Assembly: GCA_010405405.1 (NCBI GenBank)
Contig: MU004233.1
Location: 1,191,122 to 1,255,121, forward strand
Source of the DNA: Microthyrium microscopicum
Taxonomy: Eukaryota; Ascomycota; Dothideomycetes; Microthyriales; Microthyriaceae
Direction of reading: 5' to 3'
Length of the DNA stretch: 64,000 bases
Shown: piece after piece, positions 24,241 through 37,221 of the stretch
Position numbering within the stretch: the stretch's first letter is position 1
Layout of the letters: each line of letters starts with the position of its first letter
Translations under genes and position numbers: made by a program
Notes under the pieces: generated by a model
What the model was told of the DNA's origin: nothing
Seen by the model: only the letters and a program-made list of their open reading frames with translations
Database searches by the model: none

Positions 24241-27072
24241 ATAGAGAGGAGAGAATTAAGGTTATTTAGGTATACTATAGTAGTAATAAAGCTCTTTAAG
24301 GTAGTAAAGGTCTAGATAGTAAGAATAAAAAGAACTTAGAGATTTTAAAGAAGTAGAAGGAGTTAGAAAAGGAGGAATAAATAAATCTTTTAAAGATATA
24401 AGAGGTAAGCTTATTACTCGTTAAAAACTATCTCTTAATATTCCTTTATAGAAAGAAAATATTTAAAGTATTAAACTAGTATAATTTAAAACTTTAAAAG
24501 CTTAACTAATTAAAAAGAGTAAAGTAGTAAAGAAGAGTAAGTAATAGTAAAGCTAACTTAAAATAATAAGAGTATTATAATTTAGCGCTAGAATTAATAT
24601 ATTCTAAGGAATATTACCTAAGAGACTATATATATATACTACTTTATATTACTTATATACTTTAACTTCTTCTATATACTTTCTTTTAATTAGTAATAAT
24701 AATTTCTATACTTTCCCTATTAGTCTTAGTTTTAGTTTCTTAGCTTAATTAATACTTATTTAACTCCTTAAAACTTTATTCTCTTAGTATAGGTACTAAG
24801 AAGCTTATAAATTAATTATCTTAAAATCCTTATATAATTAAGAATTATGCTTATTATATTAATCTTAATAGCTACGCTATAGAATATAATTGCCTTAAGA
24901 AGAATAATAATACTTATATTAATTATAAAAATAATAAAGAGTATAAGACTATAAAATACTAAGAAGCTTCTAAAGACTAACGTATTACTATTCTTACTAC
25001 TTATATAAAACTCTCTAAATAAGAGTAATATATACTTTTTTACTATTAGATTTTCTTTATTAATTTCTTTTAGCATTAATACTAGTAAATTTATAGAATT
25101 ACTTAGCTAGAAACTTAAGTATACTACTTATTAAATTAAACTATATCTTACTACTATTACTCTATTAGCTTACTATTAAGAATTAATAAAAATAAAGCGT
25201 AAGAAGTCTAAGTAGCGTAATATATATATTAATACTAATAAAGGCGTTACTTATAATTATAATATTACTACTAGCTATATTATTTTTAAGAAAGCTTCTT
25301 AAATTGCCTTTAATCTAAAATTTTATTAACTCTTCTATAAGCGTAGTTACTAAGAGCGTAATTTATAAATTTTATTCTTTTCTTAGGTTAACTTTATTTA
25401 TAAATAATAAGAAGCTATTTATAACGTTTTCTTTATTAATCGCGTTATTAAAGATTTAGCTAATAAAGAAACTAGCCTTATTAAGAACTATTACTATCTT
25501 TAGATTCTTATTCCTATAAAAACTCTTAATATAAGTTTTTTATACTTAGTATATATAAATTTAACTAATACTATATAAGAAATATTTTCTAAACTTTACT
25601 AGATTGTATGCTATAAAGAATTAGGAAGAAGATTAAAAGTTAGTAGACTTTAACTATAAATATTAGCTATTAACTTATACTTAGAAGAAACTTCTAAAAT
25701 TATTTTATAAAGTAATTATAAGATATAATAAAGCTAATACTAAAATTAATACTAATAAATTTCTAGACTTATTATAAATATAGTAGTTACTTTCTTAGTA
25801 CTAGTCTTATTTTTACTAAAATAGAGTAAGGAGTAATTATAAATTTAATAACTTAGTACTCTAACTTTTAAGAAGAGATACTATTTAATAAAGCGATTTA
25901 GAAGATAGAGAATTAAGAAGTTTAGAAAACTAATAATTTATTTGCCCTAAAGCTTTAAAAAGAGGCTTAGAAGTTAGTATAAAAGATACTAGTAAAGTTT
26001 AAGAAGTTAGTAGCAAAGATTTACTTATATCTAGCTTTAAGCGTAAAATTCTTTTTAGTTCCTTTAGTAGATATAAGTTAGTTTATTATAACTAATACTT
26101 AATTTAGATAGGATAAGAATACTTATTAATTAGTATTAGCTCTAGTTAAAGTTCTAGGAAATAATATTTTCTTAATAAAGTATAATTAAATATTAATTAG
26201 AAAATAAGATTATAAATATAGTACTATTTAAAGTATTAGAATACTAAAATAGAACTATTTATTCTAACTTATATAAATTTAACTTACTATTTTTAACTTT
26301 ATAATTCTAATATAATAAGTAGTTAGGCTCTAATATAAATAGTTACATTTTCTAATTATTTATTATTAGCTTTAATTAAAAACGCTAGTTCTATTTTAAA
26401 AGCTAAGATTTTTAATTTATAAGCTATATTATAAATTTATACTACTCTTATTAGCTATAAGTCTCTAACTTATTGCTATAAGTTTCTTTTATATAGTTAG
26501 ACTAATAAGATAGAAATATAATAATTTCTTTTATAACTTTTTAAGCTACCTTTCTGCCTTATAGACTCTTCTCTTATATCTTAAATATCTATTTACTAAG
26601 AGATTACTCTAAGAACGTATTAGCATAAATAGCTTAGTCTAAATCTAAGCTCTTAGTTATTTAAGAAAAAGAGTATATATAAATAGTATTAGTAGCAAGT
26701 AATAATTAAGCCTAAGAAGAATTGTTTTATAGATATAATAAAACCTTTATTATAACTTAAATATAGTATTAATAATAGGCTAGTATTAGTAAAGTTAACT
26801 TAATAGCTTAAAAAACTTCTAATATAACATAAATAAATATTTCTTTAGAATATAGAATATTAGTAGTTTATTAATTATATATTTTTTTCTTTACTACTAA
26901 TATTATTATTTATAAGAAATATTAGCAAAAAAAATAACTTAAATAATAATGCCTATTTAATAATGCTAGAGATATATAAAGAATAAGAATAAAAAGTTAT
27001 AAAATAAGTAGTAAGAGTTTCATAGTTTACTTTTATTAGTAAAGAAGAAATAAATAATAAGTAAAAAAAAAT

Positions 27073-27378
27073 ATAAGGTTATAAGTAAGTAAGAAGAAAA
27101 AGATAAAGAAGAGCGTAATATATAAAGAAGAGTATAAGGTTATAAATAAGTTAAAAGAAAAGGATAAAGAAGAGTATAGTAAATAAAGAGGAGTATAAGG
27201 TTATAAATAGATTAGAAAAAAGTAATAAAAAAGAGCGTAATAAGTAAAAAGGAGTATAAGGTTATAAGTAGGTTAGAAGAAGGTAATAAAAGAGAGCGTA
27301 ATATATAAAGAGAAGTATAAAGTTATAAGTAAGTTAAAAGAGGAAGATAAGGTTATAAATAGATAAAAAGAAGGTAAT
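27073..27378. repeat. 61-bp minisatellite inside the hAT element
   Basis: The string ATAAGG (ATAAAG in the fifth copy) begins at 27073, 27134, 27195, 27256 and 27317, each 61 bp apart, with a partial copy after a half-step at 27347. The period is not a multiple of three, so the array is probably non-coding. Confidence 0.8.
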
Positions 27379-29899
27379 AAAGATAGGTATAGAGATTATA
27401 AAAGATTTAAGGTTAAGAGAAAAATTTTAAGGAGTAAGTAAATAAAGTTAAGAAGAATATAGTTATATTAAAATAATAAGACAAGCTAGAGTAATATAAT
27501 AAAGATTAATAAGGTATAGATTATATAGTAACTAATTAAAAGGAGTAAATAACTTAATAGAGTAAGCTATAGAATTATTTATAGCCTATAGTAAATAAGA
27601 ATATTTAGAATATTAGCCTTTAACTTAGTAGAACTTAGTTTAAACTAATAAGAGAATAATACTATAATAAATAAACGTTTTAGAAGGTAGAAGCTATAAT
27701 AGACTTCCTAAATTCTAATTAATATTTTTATAACTCTTTAAAACTTAGCCTTAATAATAGCTTAATACTAGTATAAAGTTTAGTATATCTTAATTATAAG
27801 ATACTAGTCTTAATAAGTTTTATTACTTTTAACTCCTTATAATAGATTATTTATATACTATTACTAAATATAGCTATACTCTAAGACTATAATTCTAAAC
27901 TCTTTAAGTCTATATAACCTTTTAACCTTTATAAGTTTATTTAAGTTATAATATTAACTCTACTCTTTACTTTAGATTTTACTTATTATTATTTTTTTAT
28001 CTTCTTTTTTTTACTAAATTTTTAATAGTATTTATATTTATCTTACTACTCTCTTAAGTAGTAAATCTTAAGAATAAATTATAGTAGAAGTTATTTTACT
28101 ATACTAAATAAATTCTTACTACTATAATTATATACTCTTATATAATAAACTTTAAAGAATTTATTATAAATATTTCTAGTTAGTATAAATAGTATAAACT
28201 TAAATTACTATAATAATAATAATGCTACTTATGCCTTCTACTATTAATATCTATACTTATTTACTTTTTAAGACTATAGTTCTAAAATTTTCTATATAAA
28301 AGCGCTATATAATCTATAAGTAGCTAATTATTATTTTTTAGTAAGTGCTTTAGTAGTAATGCTTCTTAAATAGCTACTAATAATAGTTATAATTTTTTCT
28401 AGTAGTATGACCTTTATAACTAAAGATAATTAAGATAAAGAGTACCCTAGTTGCTTATTCCTAGCCTTATAATTATTTTTAGACTAAAATATTCTCTACT
28501 ATTTAATTATTATTTAGATATAAAGATATAAGTAAGTTAATTTAGATAGTATTTTTTATTACTATGATAAAGAAAATATAATAGAAGTTAATTAGTATAT
28601 TATCTTTTTAAATTAAGTATAGAGATTAATAGGCTATTAGAATATTCTTACTTTAAGGTTTAAATATTATATTAAGTAGTATAATAAAGTTAATTATAGA
28701 AATAATTTTTAGATTTAGTATATCTTATATAGCATATTATAACTATCTAGATAGAACTAGTATTACTTTTTAGTAAATATACTAATTAAGAAAGATAAGA
28801 TAGCTAACTACTAGTAATAACTAGACTAAGTATAGATTATATAAAGGAATAACTTTATAAACCTTTAGTTTATAGAATTACTTTTAGAAAAAGGAGACTA
28901 AGCTAAGTAGTTCTAAGGAGAGCTAAAAAATATAATAGATTAAGAAAAAGTTTAATAGCATAGTAATATAAGAGGTTAAAAGGAAAAACGCGTTATGTTA
29001 GTTACCTCCTAAATTACTAGATTAGTTAAATTAGCATAATTAGAAAATAGATAATTAGAATATAGAATATAATTAATTAATATTAAAAGGAAAGAAAAAA
29101 TAAATAGAAGTTTCTATAAATAGTATTATAAGATAATATAAATAGTACTAGATTTCTAATTAATACTTTTTTAACTTACTAATTTTATTCCTTTAAAACC
29201 CTAGGTTTTTTTAATAAAGTTAATGCTACCCTAAATTATATCTTCCTTTACTTTTACTTCTAATTCTTTTATATCTAGAGCTAGCTTAATAACTTCCTTC
29301 TTATTATTATAACCTACTATCTAAAATAGAGGCACTACTACTAATAGTATTATCTTAAATTCTTTTATTAGTATACTACCTTCTAGCCTACTAATACTTA
29401 CTCCTCCTATTTCTAGTATAATACTTAGAGTATTAGAGAAATCTAGTAATTAAGGAAAGAAAGCGTATTTATAAAGTAAGGATACTAATAACTATTTTTA
29501 GACTTAGTAGTAAATTATATCCTAATTTACTACTAACTAAGAAAGGCTAATTCCTATACGAATAGATCCTTATTAGTATAGTAAAAAAAAAAGCCCTATT
29601 TAGAATAGTATATAAGTAAGCGCCTTTAAGTCTACTAGCTAGCCTTATTATTACTATATTTATTATTATAAGTTCCTTAAATACTACTACTTTTATAAAG
29701 ATAATACTAGTATTTCTCTTATTAGGTAAGAATTACTTAATAAGTATATTACTTCTTAGGATTATAACGATATTACTATAGCTAAAGGTAATAAAGATTA
29801 AATTATACTTAATTAAATAAGATTAATTATAACTCTAGTATATTTAATTCCTACTACGCTATACTATTACTAATTATAATATTTATAGATATATAACGC

Positions 29900-31840
29900 A
29901 AAGCTTAAGGCTACCTATAGCTTTAATAGGCATAAAATTACGTTATAAGATTTTCTTACTTTATAGACGCGTTTAATTATAGCTAAGGATCTTCCTCTTA
30001 GTATATTTAAATTATAATTTATATAGTAAGTTATTAACTACTATATACTATTAAGTATTTAACCTTAATTTACTTTATAAAAAACTATTACTTTAAAAGT
30101 TATAAGATAAGTTATAATTAATCTTATAAAGTTAAAAAAGGAGTTTATTTAGCTAAGTAATGACGTATATATTAGTATTTAGCTAGATAAGTAGTCTTTA
30201 AATTTTACTTATAAAAAGTACTTAGCTATTATTAGATAATAAATTACTCTATAGTAGGAATAAAAGAAGAGGCTTCTTAGCTTTCTTTCTACTATTAGAA
30301 AGTCTATAAGTAAGGCTTATACTAAACTTATAAGTAATATATTTAATTAATATAGTATTACTAAGAAGGTTTACTTCGTTATAATTAATAACGCTAATAA
30401 TAATAAGATAATAGTATTTATATTAAATATATATTAATACTTTAAGTATGCTATAAGTATTATTTAAGTTTCTTATATATCCTATATTATTTAACTAGTA
30501 TAAAGCGCTTTACTTTTCTATCTTAGCTATAAGTCTATAAATAAAGAAATTAAATAGGTATTTATTAAAGAAGATATTTTAAAGGAGAGAAAACTTACTA
30601 TAAAATATAGCTTAGTTACTCTTACTTTATATAAGGTAAGTTAGTTTTTATTTTTAGTAAGTTAAAAAAGTATTAATTAGAATAGCTAATATAGTTTAGG
30701 CTTATAATATTGCTAAATATATTAGCTCTTCTAAACTATATCTCCTTAAGTTCCTTACTTACTTAGCTAGTTTTTATTTTAATAAATCCTAAATATCTAA
30801 TCTATATTCTATTAATAAATACTAGAATAACCTTAATCTTTATAGTAACCTTTAGCTAATCTAAGATATTAAAATACGTTAGGACTTAATAATAATAATA
30901 AGACTTTACTTTTAAATTATTAAGATATTTCTTATATACTTTCTTATTACTAAAGCTTATAAAGCTAGAAAAAAGAAGGATTAGTAATAGGTAAAGATTC
31001 TTATACTATCTAATATAGAATAGGCTAATATTAAGTATCTAGTTTAGCTTACTACTCTATTTAATACTATAACCTAGATTCTTAATAGATCTAAGGCTCT
31101 ATTTATCTATAAAGTCCTTTTATACTTCTAAAAGCTTTTCTAATATATTAATAATAAAGAGGCTATTCTAAGTAAATATATACTAGTAAGTACTTAACTA
31201 TATTAGTAGAGTAAACTTTAGTCTAGTCTAAAAAAGGCTTAAAGAAAACTATAAGTATACTTTAACCTAATATAAACTAATATCTAACTATAGCGTATTT
31301 ATGCTTTTAGTTAGTTATTATCTCTTTATATAGCTAAGTCTACCTTTACTAACCCTTAGTAGAAAGATTACCCTAGTTTAAATAGTTTATCTTAGCGTAA
31401 CGTAATAATTAAAGACCTTTACAAAGTTTAGCTTAAGAAGTATAGTAATTTAAATACTTAATCTAATAATATAGAACTAATTATAGATAATAATAACGTT
31501 ATAATAGATAATAGTCTAACTAGCTTATCTTTATTTAATAAGTTTATATAATACTTTAAAAGTAGTATATTTTTATTATTATATTATTTATAATTTACTA
31601 ATATAATAATAATATCTATAAAGAATAATAATCTCTTCCTTGCGTAGAAAGAAAATAATAATCTAGACTTCTACTTAATAATAACTTATATAGTACGTAA
31701 TTATCTTTATATACTAGCTACTAAAGTTAAAGTAAAACGTATCTTCTTTATTACTTATAACTAATCTAAATATAATTGTTCTTACTCTCCTTAGATATTT
31801 TGTAACCTTATACTATTATAAGATATACTCTATTAATATA
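29900..31840 (+). pseudogene. hAT transposase relic
   Basis: Read through the RIP stops, this stretch keeps the order of hAT transposase landmarks. Near 30155-30220 is the start of the RNase-H-like catalytic domain (pattern I-S-I-x-L-D-K-x-S-S). Near 30345-30420 is the block with ITKK, YFVI and an N-N-A-N-N-N core, equivalent to the LDNASNND motif of the family. Near 31680-31830 is the C-terminal dimerisation region (Y-L-x-I-x-A-T-x-V, then R-x-F, then L-I-L-L-Q). The limits are approximate, and any N-terminal BED finger upstream of 29900 is too altered to mark. The copy has many in-frame stops and is certainly inactive. Confidence 0.72.
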
Positions 31841-32851
31841 ATAATAACGAGTTTACTAAATTAATAGCTAATATTTTAGACTATTAAGGTAGTTCTAATA
31901 AGATTAAAGTAGAGGTTAGTATGCATAAAAAATATATTAATATAATTATAAAATGACCTATAAATACTCTACTTAATTATATTTATTTTAATAATCCTAA
32001 TACTATATATTATTAGATATTTAATTATATAACTTATTATAAAGATTTAGATAGATTGCTTATTATTTCTAATAGGAAAGATAATTTAGATAATTTAGGT
32101 AAGGATAATAATATTTTAGATAAAGACGTAGATAAAGCTAGTAAAGATAGTTTTAATAATAAAAATAATACTAGTTTTAAGTTTACTAAAGGGGAAGAAA
32201 ACCTTAAGGGTACTAGTGCTAGTAGATCTATAGGCTTAGAGACCTCTTTTAAATTCTATAGTATAGATTTAGATAGTAGTAAGAATAGTAATAAGGTAAA
32301 GGATAATAATACTTAAGACTCTTTTTATAGATAATTACTAAAAGATATTAGTAGGCTTCTATCTATAGTAGCTACTAGTAGAAGAGTTTATAAACTAATA
32401 TTTAAGTCTACCTTCTAATAAAAATTAGAGAATAAGCAAAAGTAACTACTAATAGGTATAGTCTCTAGTAAGGCTAATAAGAAAAAGAAGGTTTAAACTA
32501 GTTATTAGGGTTTTAGTAGTAGTAGCTAGTTAATACGTAGTTTAATCTATATACTATACTAAATATTCTAATTAATACTTTTCTAACTTCTTAATTTATA
32601 TACTAGATTATTTCTATCTACTTAGCTTTTACTAACTATATTAGGTATAGTAACTCTTTCTTTATAACCTAAATAGGTTACGTACTAAATAAACCTTACC
32701 TAATAGGTCCCTAATTTAGGTCTTTTAGGTTCCTTAGGTCTAATCTATAATAATTTTATCTTACTTAGGTTAAGTATAAGTTTTATAAAATATTTTTAAA
32801 ACCTAACCTAACGCTAAGAACCTATATATATTAGGTTAACCCTAATGGGTT

Positions 32852-32873
32852 ACTTAACCTATGCCCTAGTATA
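32852..32873 (-). repeat. Right terminal inverted repeat of the hAT element
   Basis: Reverse complement begins TATACTAGGGCATAGG and matches the left end at 19 of 22 positions. AGGTTA-type motifs are again dense just inside. Confidence 0.85.
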
Positions 32874-32881
32874 GCCTTAAC
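32874..32881. repeat. Right target-site duplication of the hAT element
   Basis: GCCTTAAC, a perfect match to 23030-23037. Ordinary base composition resumes immediately after it. Confidence 0.9.
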
Positions 32882-35800
32882 CATTACCATTATATTATTC
32901 GCTTGAATTAATTGTTTTGGTTTCCAGATGGCCAGCAAGTGAAATTAGACCTTTAGAAACAACTGCTCAGCTTAATTTAGCCCTTCAATTAGAACTGGAT
33001 GGCACGGTGGATCATCGTTAAGTAAAGCAGTGGGTAAAGCAAAGCAGAAAAGCCATGATTCGCGTGATGACATGATCTATGTCTTGCATGAAGTTAGATG
33101 GTTCGCCACGCTTCTCATTCCAAGGGTTTAACTAATATTAAAATAATGAACACCAGATGCCGTGGATATTAGCGTGAGGCTAGATATTTAATCTTCCAAG
33201 TCTGGCGTCGTGCTTTCGCGTAGTATTCTCATGAATCAATGACGCTCAATCAGCCATGTTATGCGCTTAAATCATAATGGTTGGTATTAAAATATCAGAA
33301 TATCAGGAATGATAGAAGATTACCTACCTAGGTACTCTTACTGGTGGGTGGCCTTCAAACAGTTCGTCGATGATCAGATAATATGCAACCGCACGGCGCT
33401 TGTACCCACTAACGGTTAAGTACAAGGGGTCAGAGACAGAAATGAGTGAAGGACATGCATCATCAGCATCTCATCGCTGTGGAGGCTGGCTTGGAGGACC
33501 AGTTTTCGGTTCATATTTCTTTTTCGATCTGCATGTCATTTGAAATGTCTGGAGAATCATCACCCCGCCAAATAATACGGGATTGAGATCTGACCTGAGC
33601 CCTCCGACTTCCTTGGCCAGGCTAGGGGGCCTGGCTCATACTGACTGTGGGCTGGCAAGCTGGTCAGTTGTTCGGATGTAACTGACCGCTTAAAACAAGG
33701 CAGGTTCGAACTGTGTCCGCAATTCGCACCACTATAATTCTGCATAACCTTGCCATACTCGGCAATATCGGGTGGATTCTGTGATAACATTGGCCAAAGC
33801 CAAATTGGGAGGAGTGAGTAATTGCAATGAGAACGGGAACAAGGGTTATTCCCAGGCAATTAAATCCTTCTGCCTATCACAGGTGGATTGATACGAAATC
33901 CTTTGATCAGTAGCGTGACCATTACTGTAGGATGCAAGTTGTGTAACACTATTTATTAGGACTTATGCCATGGCATGATTTTTAATCGAAATCTGCTCGC
34001 CCAACTTCCCTATCACTTTGCGAGAGAAGCGATGGTATTGATTCTTGAACGGATTGGCGCCTACTTCTGGATGACCATACTCGGTAGAACAATGCATTGC
34101 AGTGTTGAATCATCATTCTGCAGGTAGGAGCCTTGGAAAAGGGCCGAATTGCTTTTGGTAAGCAGTCAGCTTAGCCAGGTACAGCCCCAGGGAGTAAAGA
34201 CTCAAGAGGAAGAGGAAGATCTACTCTATCCAGACGTTGAGGCGCGCTTCAAAGTCACATACTTACATAAAAGCATTCAAGATTTCTTTGTGTCTTTGAT
34301 TTCAACCAGATACATTTCTTTGTGCACTGAACATTTCAAAGCCTTGGAGAAATCCAGTAGTCGAGATGCGGTTAAGCAAAGGACAAGCATAAATACGAAC
34401 AGGACGTTCACCATGTCTTAAATTTGACCAATGCATAGCCTGGTTCCTCGCTGCATAACATTCAACCCAAGTTAGCTTTTAGCGAATTGGAATTGTAAGC
34501 GAAGTCCCGCTTACAGGCCAAGAAAGGCGACAGCGTGCAGTCCGCATTCTCCTCTGATGAATGAGGCTTGAATACTTTACTTCTGTCCAGTCAGGTTAAG
34601 CAGGTAGAGTTATCCTAGTATAACCTAGCCAAAGTCGGCGATTCATAGTTTACAGGCTCCAGAGAAGCGCCCGTAAGTACAAGACAAACCGACCTATTTC
34701 GTTTCCCTGAACAATATTATCTCACGCGACAAGCCTACCGGTTTAGATTAATGTGCTGCTCGTAGACTGCGCATGCAAGGTTTAGTCCGCCCAAATAAGC
34801 GGCGAACGCCAGCTTAACGACTCGATGATTTAATCGCGTGATCTAGTTCCCTTCATGTATTATAGGCTAGACGATCGAATATTGGTCTTGGGCGATAGGA
34901 TGCCGTAAAGTCAAATTGCTTCCGCAAGATCGCTCGACCGTGTTTGGAAGCCGCACTTCCTTAACAGCTCGCTTGCCATTCCATTTCCTACACACACGCA
35001 CAACAGGTTATTAAAGATTTAGAGCAAAGATTTTGTTAGGCTCTCACTTACATTTAGCAAGTTACTCTACATAAGGCGTCCCCGCAGGTGAAAAGTATCA
35101 TAACCTCTATTGAACGGGATTGATCGGTAACATGATGTGCCATGTAACCTCGTTTCATAAATTCAATAGCATTGACAGAACTTGCAGAAAAGCACAGTAT
35201 TCAACTTACAGCTTATAGAGTTTCTTGCTCTCGTTCAAGGTTGTAAGTTCTCGCTGCAGTCTGCTAAAAGCTTAACCATTGAAAGTGAATTTGACTCTCA
35301 CTGGTGAACCAGCAATAGTCCATTTATATTGATTTGATTCAAGGAGAAGCATAAAAGATGCTGTGTAATACATTACATTTTAACCAAAGATAGGTTTCGG
35401 AAGCTGGTGGACTGCGAAACTTGCAAGAAACTCCTCTAGCAAGCTACCAATAGGTGAAGTATCTACTTAGTTGACCGATAACAGACTATTGCAACGATAT
35501 TGATTGTGCTTATTACCTGGTAGAAGATGGGTATGTACCTGCTTAGAAATTTATACATGAAGCAGTTGCTGGAAGAACAGCTTAGTTTTACCCGAGAAAT
35601 AAGGATATTGATAGCGGGCGGAAAAGTTAGACTATTTTCCATCAATATCCAGAATCATACTGTCCTTTCTTTACAAAGTGGTCGTAAACGGGGTTCAAAT
35701 CAGCTCAGATTTACTGCTACGATATAAAGCGCTTGAAGAGATATTCAGGGCCCTTTGTTAAGAATTTCTACTTCAACCTTGTGGGCGAAAGGCATCGGCA

Positions 35801-37211
35801 TATTCCTTCTGTGTGTTATCTCTCGCTAATGTAGAAAATAAACTTGGGCAGAACGAGAAAAATCCGTTGGACAACTCGCAACGACGTCGCATTGAGGCCA
35901 CCCTTGTAATGCATATTTCAAGCACTTTGAAGAGATCGTAGCGAGCTCCTATTCTTTCTTTCCACAAGGATATGTCTCCTAAGTAGAGTTCAGCTGAAAA
36001 GTTTTGAGATACACGGAATTGCCAAAGTCAAAGAGCACATTCCACTATATAAAAGACTCCTAGCATCTATAATCGAGCGCTTCACAGCCGTTATCACCCA
36101 GTTTCAAAGCGATCGATTTGAAATAATCTGCCATGCTGAATGACAAAATACTATCCACATTGTGTTCCTAACCTCATGAAGCTTGCACACCTTGCAGACT
36201 TCCAGCTTCTCCCCTATACTGGTGGTTGCAGCGGTACCTGAACACGGCACGTAGTATCGGAATATATTGCCTGAAAAACATCCCTGACGGGATATATCAA
36301 GCGAACTCTACCTCGTTTAAGAAGTGTCAACCGCGCATCGGGACTTTGGCATAGCTCGAGTCTCGTGTTGAAGAGAAAAGAGAGAATTTGGAGAAAACAA
36401 GGATCGACAACCGAAATTAAGGGCACCAACCGAACTGTTCTTTGCGAACCCAGACACGACTGGGAAGCTACAGAGGCGAAGACAGGCGAAGTGAAACTTG
36501 GGAGATTGTTTTCTCGTGCTCTGGTAGCAAAATAAAGTTGTCTAAAATGTTCTAGCGTTCGGGACGGGCGGCTCGGAGACTAGCCTTTGCGGGCCGTCAC
36601 CGTTGACCTTTCCTCTTTTGGTCATGGCGATTTTGGAGAAACTATTCGACAGGTCGTTTAGTTTTTGTCCTTCACACCACCACAATCAATCTAGCTTCTT
36701 CACTGGTAGTATTGAATCCCGGGAGTTTGGTTTTACGGCCCAGCCTCGAGAGAGAGGTGACGAACTTACGACCTGCATGAGAGACTTTGCGCTTAAGAAC
36801 GCGCCCCACAATACTCTAAATGAAAGTATGGAAGGTAACTTTTCTACGGATCAGGAAGGTCGCGAATTAAACATTTCACTAGTATGGCTGGATGTATCTC
36901 TTACGCATAAGAGAATAGATTCGACACTCCATGAAGATACGCACGACAAGTTAGATATGATTATGACCATGACGATCAGGTCAGTGACTTAATGCAGAAG
37001 GTGTGAAGATATCACGCATCATACATGTTGATACAGCTACAATGACAAGACAGTGGGACAGATTCCAGCGAGCCGGTACCGACAGCAAAGTTGTAACTGT
37101 ACCTGGTGCCTGAATTCTATTGATCCCGCATCCCTTCATGGCGCAGATATTCGGACCGATTCTATCGCCTCAAATTGTACACCACTTCATTGCCGAGATT
37201 CCGTAATGGCA
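32882..37211. other. Gene-poor interval right of the hAT element
   Basis: About 4.3 kb of ordinary composition with no intact gene. It contains a receptor-gene trace near 34.2 kb and a perfect hairpin at 33662-33687 (GGTCAGTT, 10-base loop, AACTGACC). The 129-codon open frame at 36603-36992 resembles no family and has no splice partner. Confidence 0.5.
34185..34421 (+). pseudogene. Trace of a NACHT-type (NLR-like) gene
   Basis: A short frame reads VTYLHKSIQDFFVS, close to the V-x-[FY]-L-H-[RK]-[ST]-[VI]-x-D-F-[LF] motif that follows the NACHT domain in many fungal NLR-like proteins involved in non-self recognition. No NACHT P-loop or ankyrin/WD repeats are found around it, so at most a fragment of a decayed gene remains. 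The call rests on this single motif. Confidence 0.3.
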
Positions 37212-37221
37212 GTGGAATGGT
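37212..37221. repeat. Left 10-bp target duplication of the MULE-like element
   Basis: GTGGAATGGT, identical to 37966-37975. Duplications of 9-11 bp are typical of Mutator-like elements. Confidence 0.8.

Larger units (their letters stand above)
23038..32873 (+). mobile_element. Giant hAT DNA transposon, complete ends, RIP-inactivated
   Basis: A 9,836-bp element bounded by a perfect 8-bp duplication and inverted ends. Its body is extremely AT-rich: CpA and TpG are nearly absent, TpA is in excess, and residual CpG remains, the mark of fungal RIP. All long frames are closed by TAG and TAA where CAG, CAA or TGG would be expected. A hAT transposase relic lies on the plus strand in the right third. 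The left two thirds hold further coding-like DNA that I cannot assign: a coiled-coil-like repeat region, and near 24840-24960 two short blocks spaced roughly like CCHC zinc knuckles, which could belong to a nested retroelement fossil. Most hAT elements are 2.5-5 kb, so this one is unusually large or composite. Confidence 0.88.

Noticed and set aside
32056-32316. 86-codon frame rich in Asn, Lys and Ser inside the AT-rich block.
   Set aside because: It sits in RIP-altered DNA just after the transposase relic; openness is due to chance survival, not to a live gene.
23031-32880. First reading of the element's duplication as 6 bp (CCTTAA), which would suggest a Polinton-like element, or TTAA, which would suggest piggyBac.
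   Set aside because: The identity extends to 8 bp (GCCTTAAC) at both ends, the inverted ends are symmetric with that choice, and the transposase relic is of hAT type.
36603-36992. 129-codon plus-strand frame in the gene-poor interval.
   Set aside because: No recognisable motif, no signal peptide, no splice partner and no nearby promoter signal; insufficient support for a gene.
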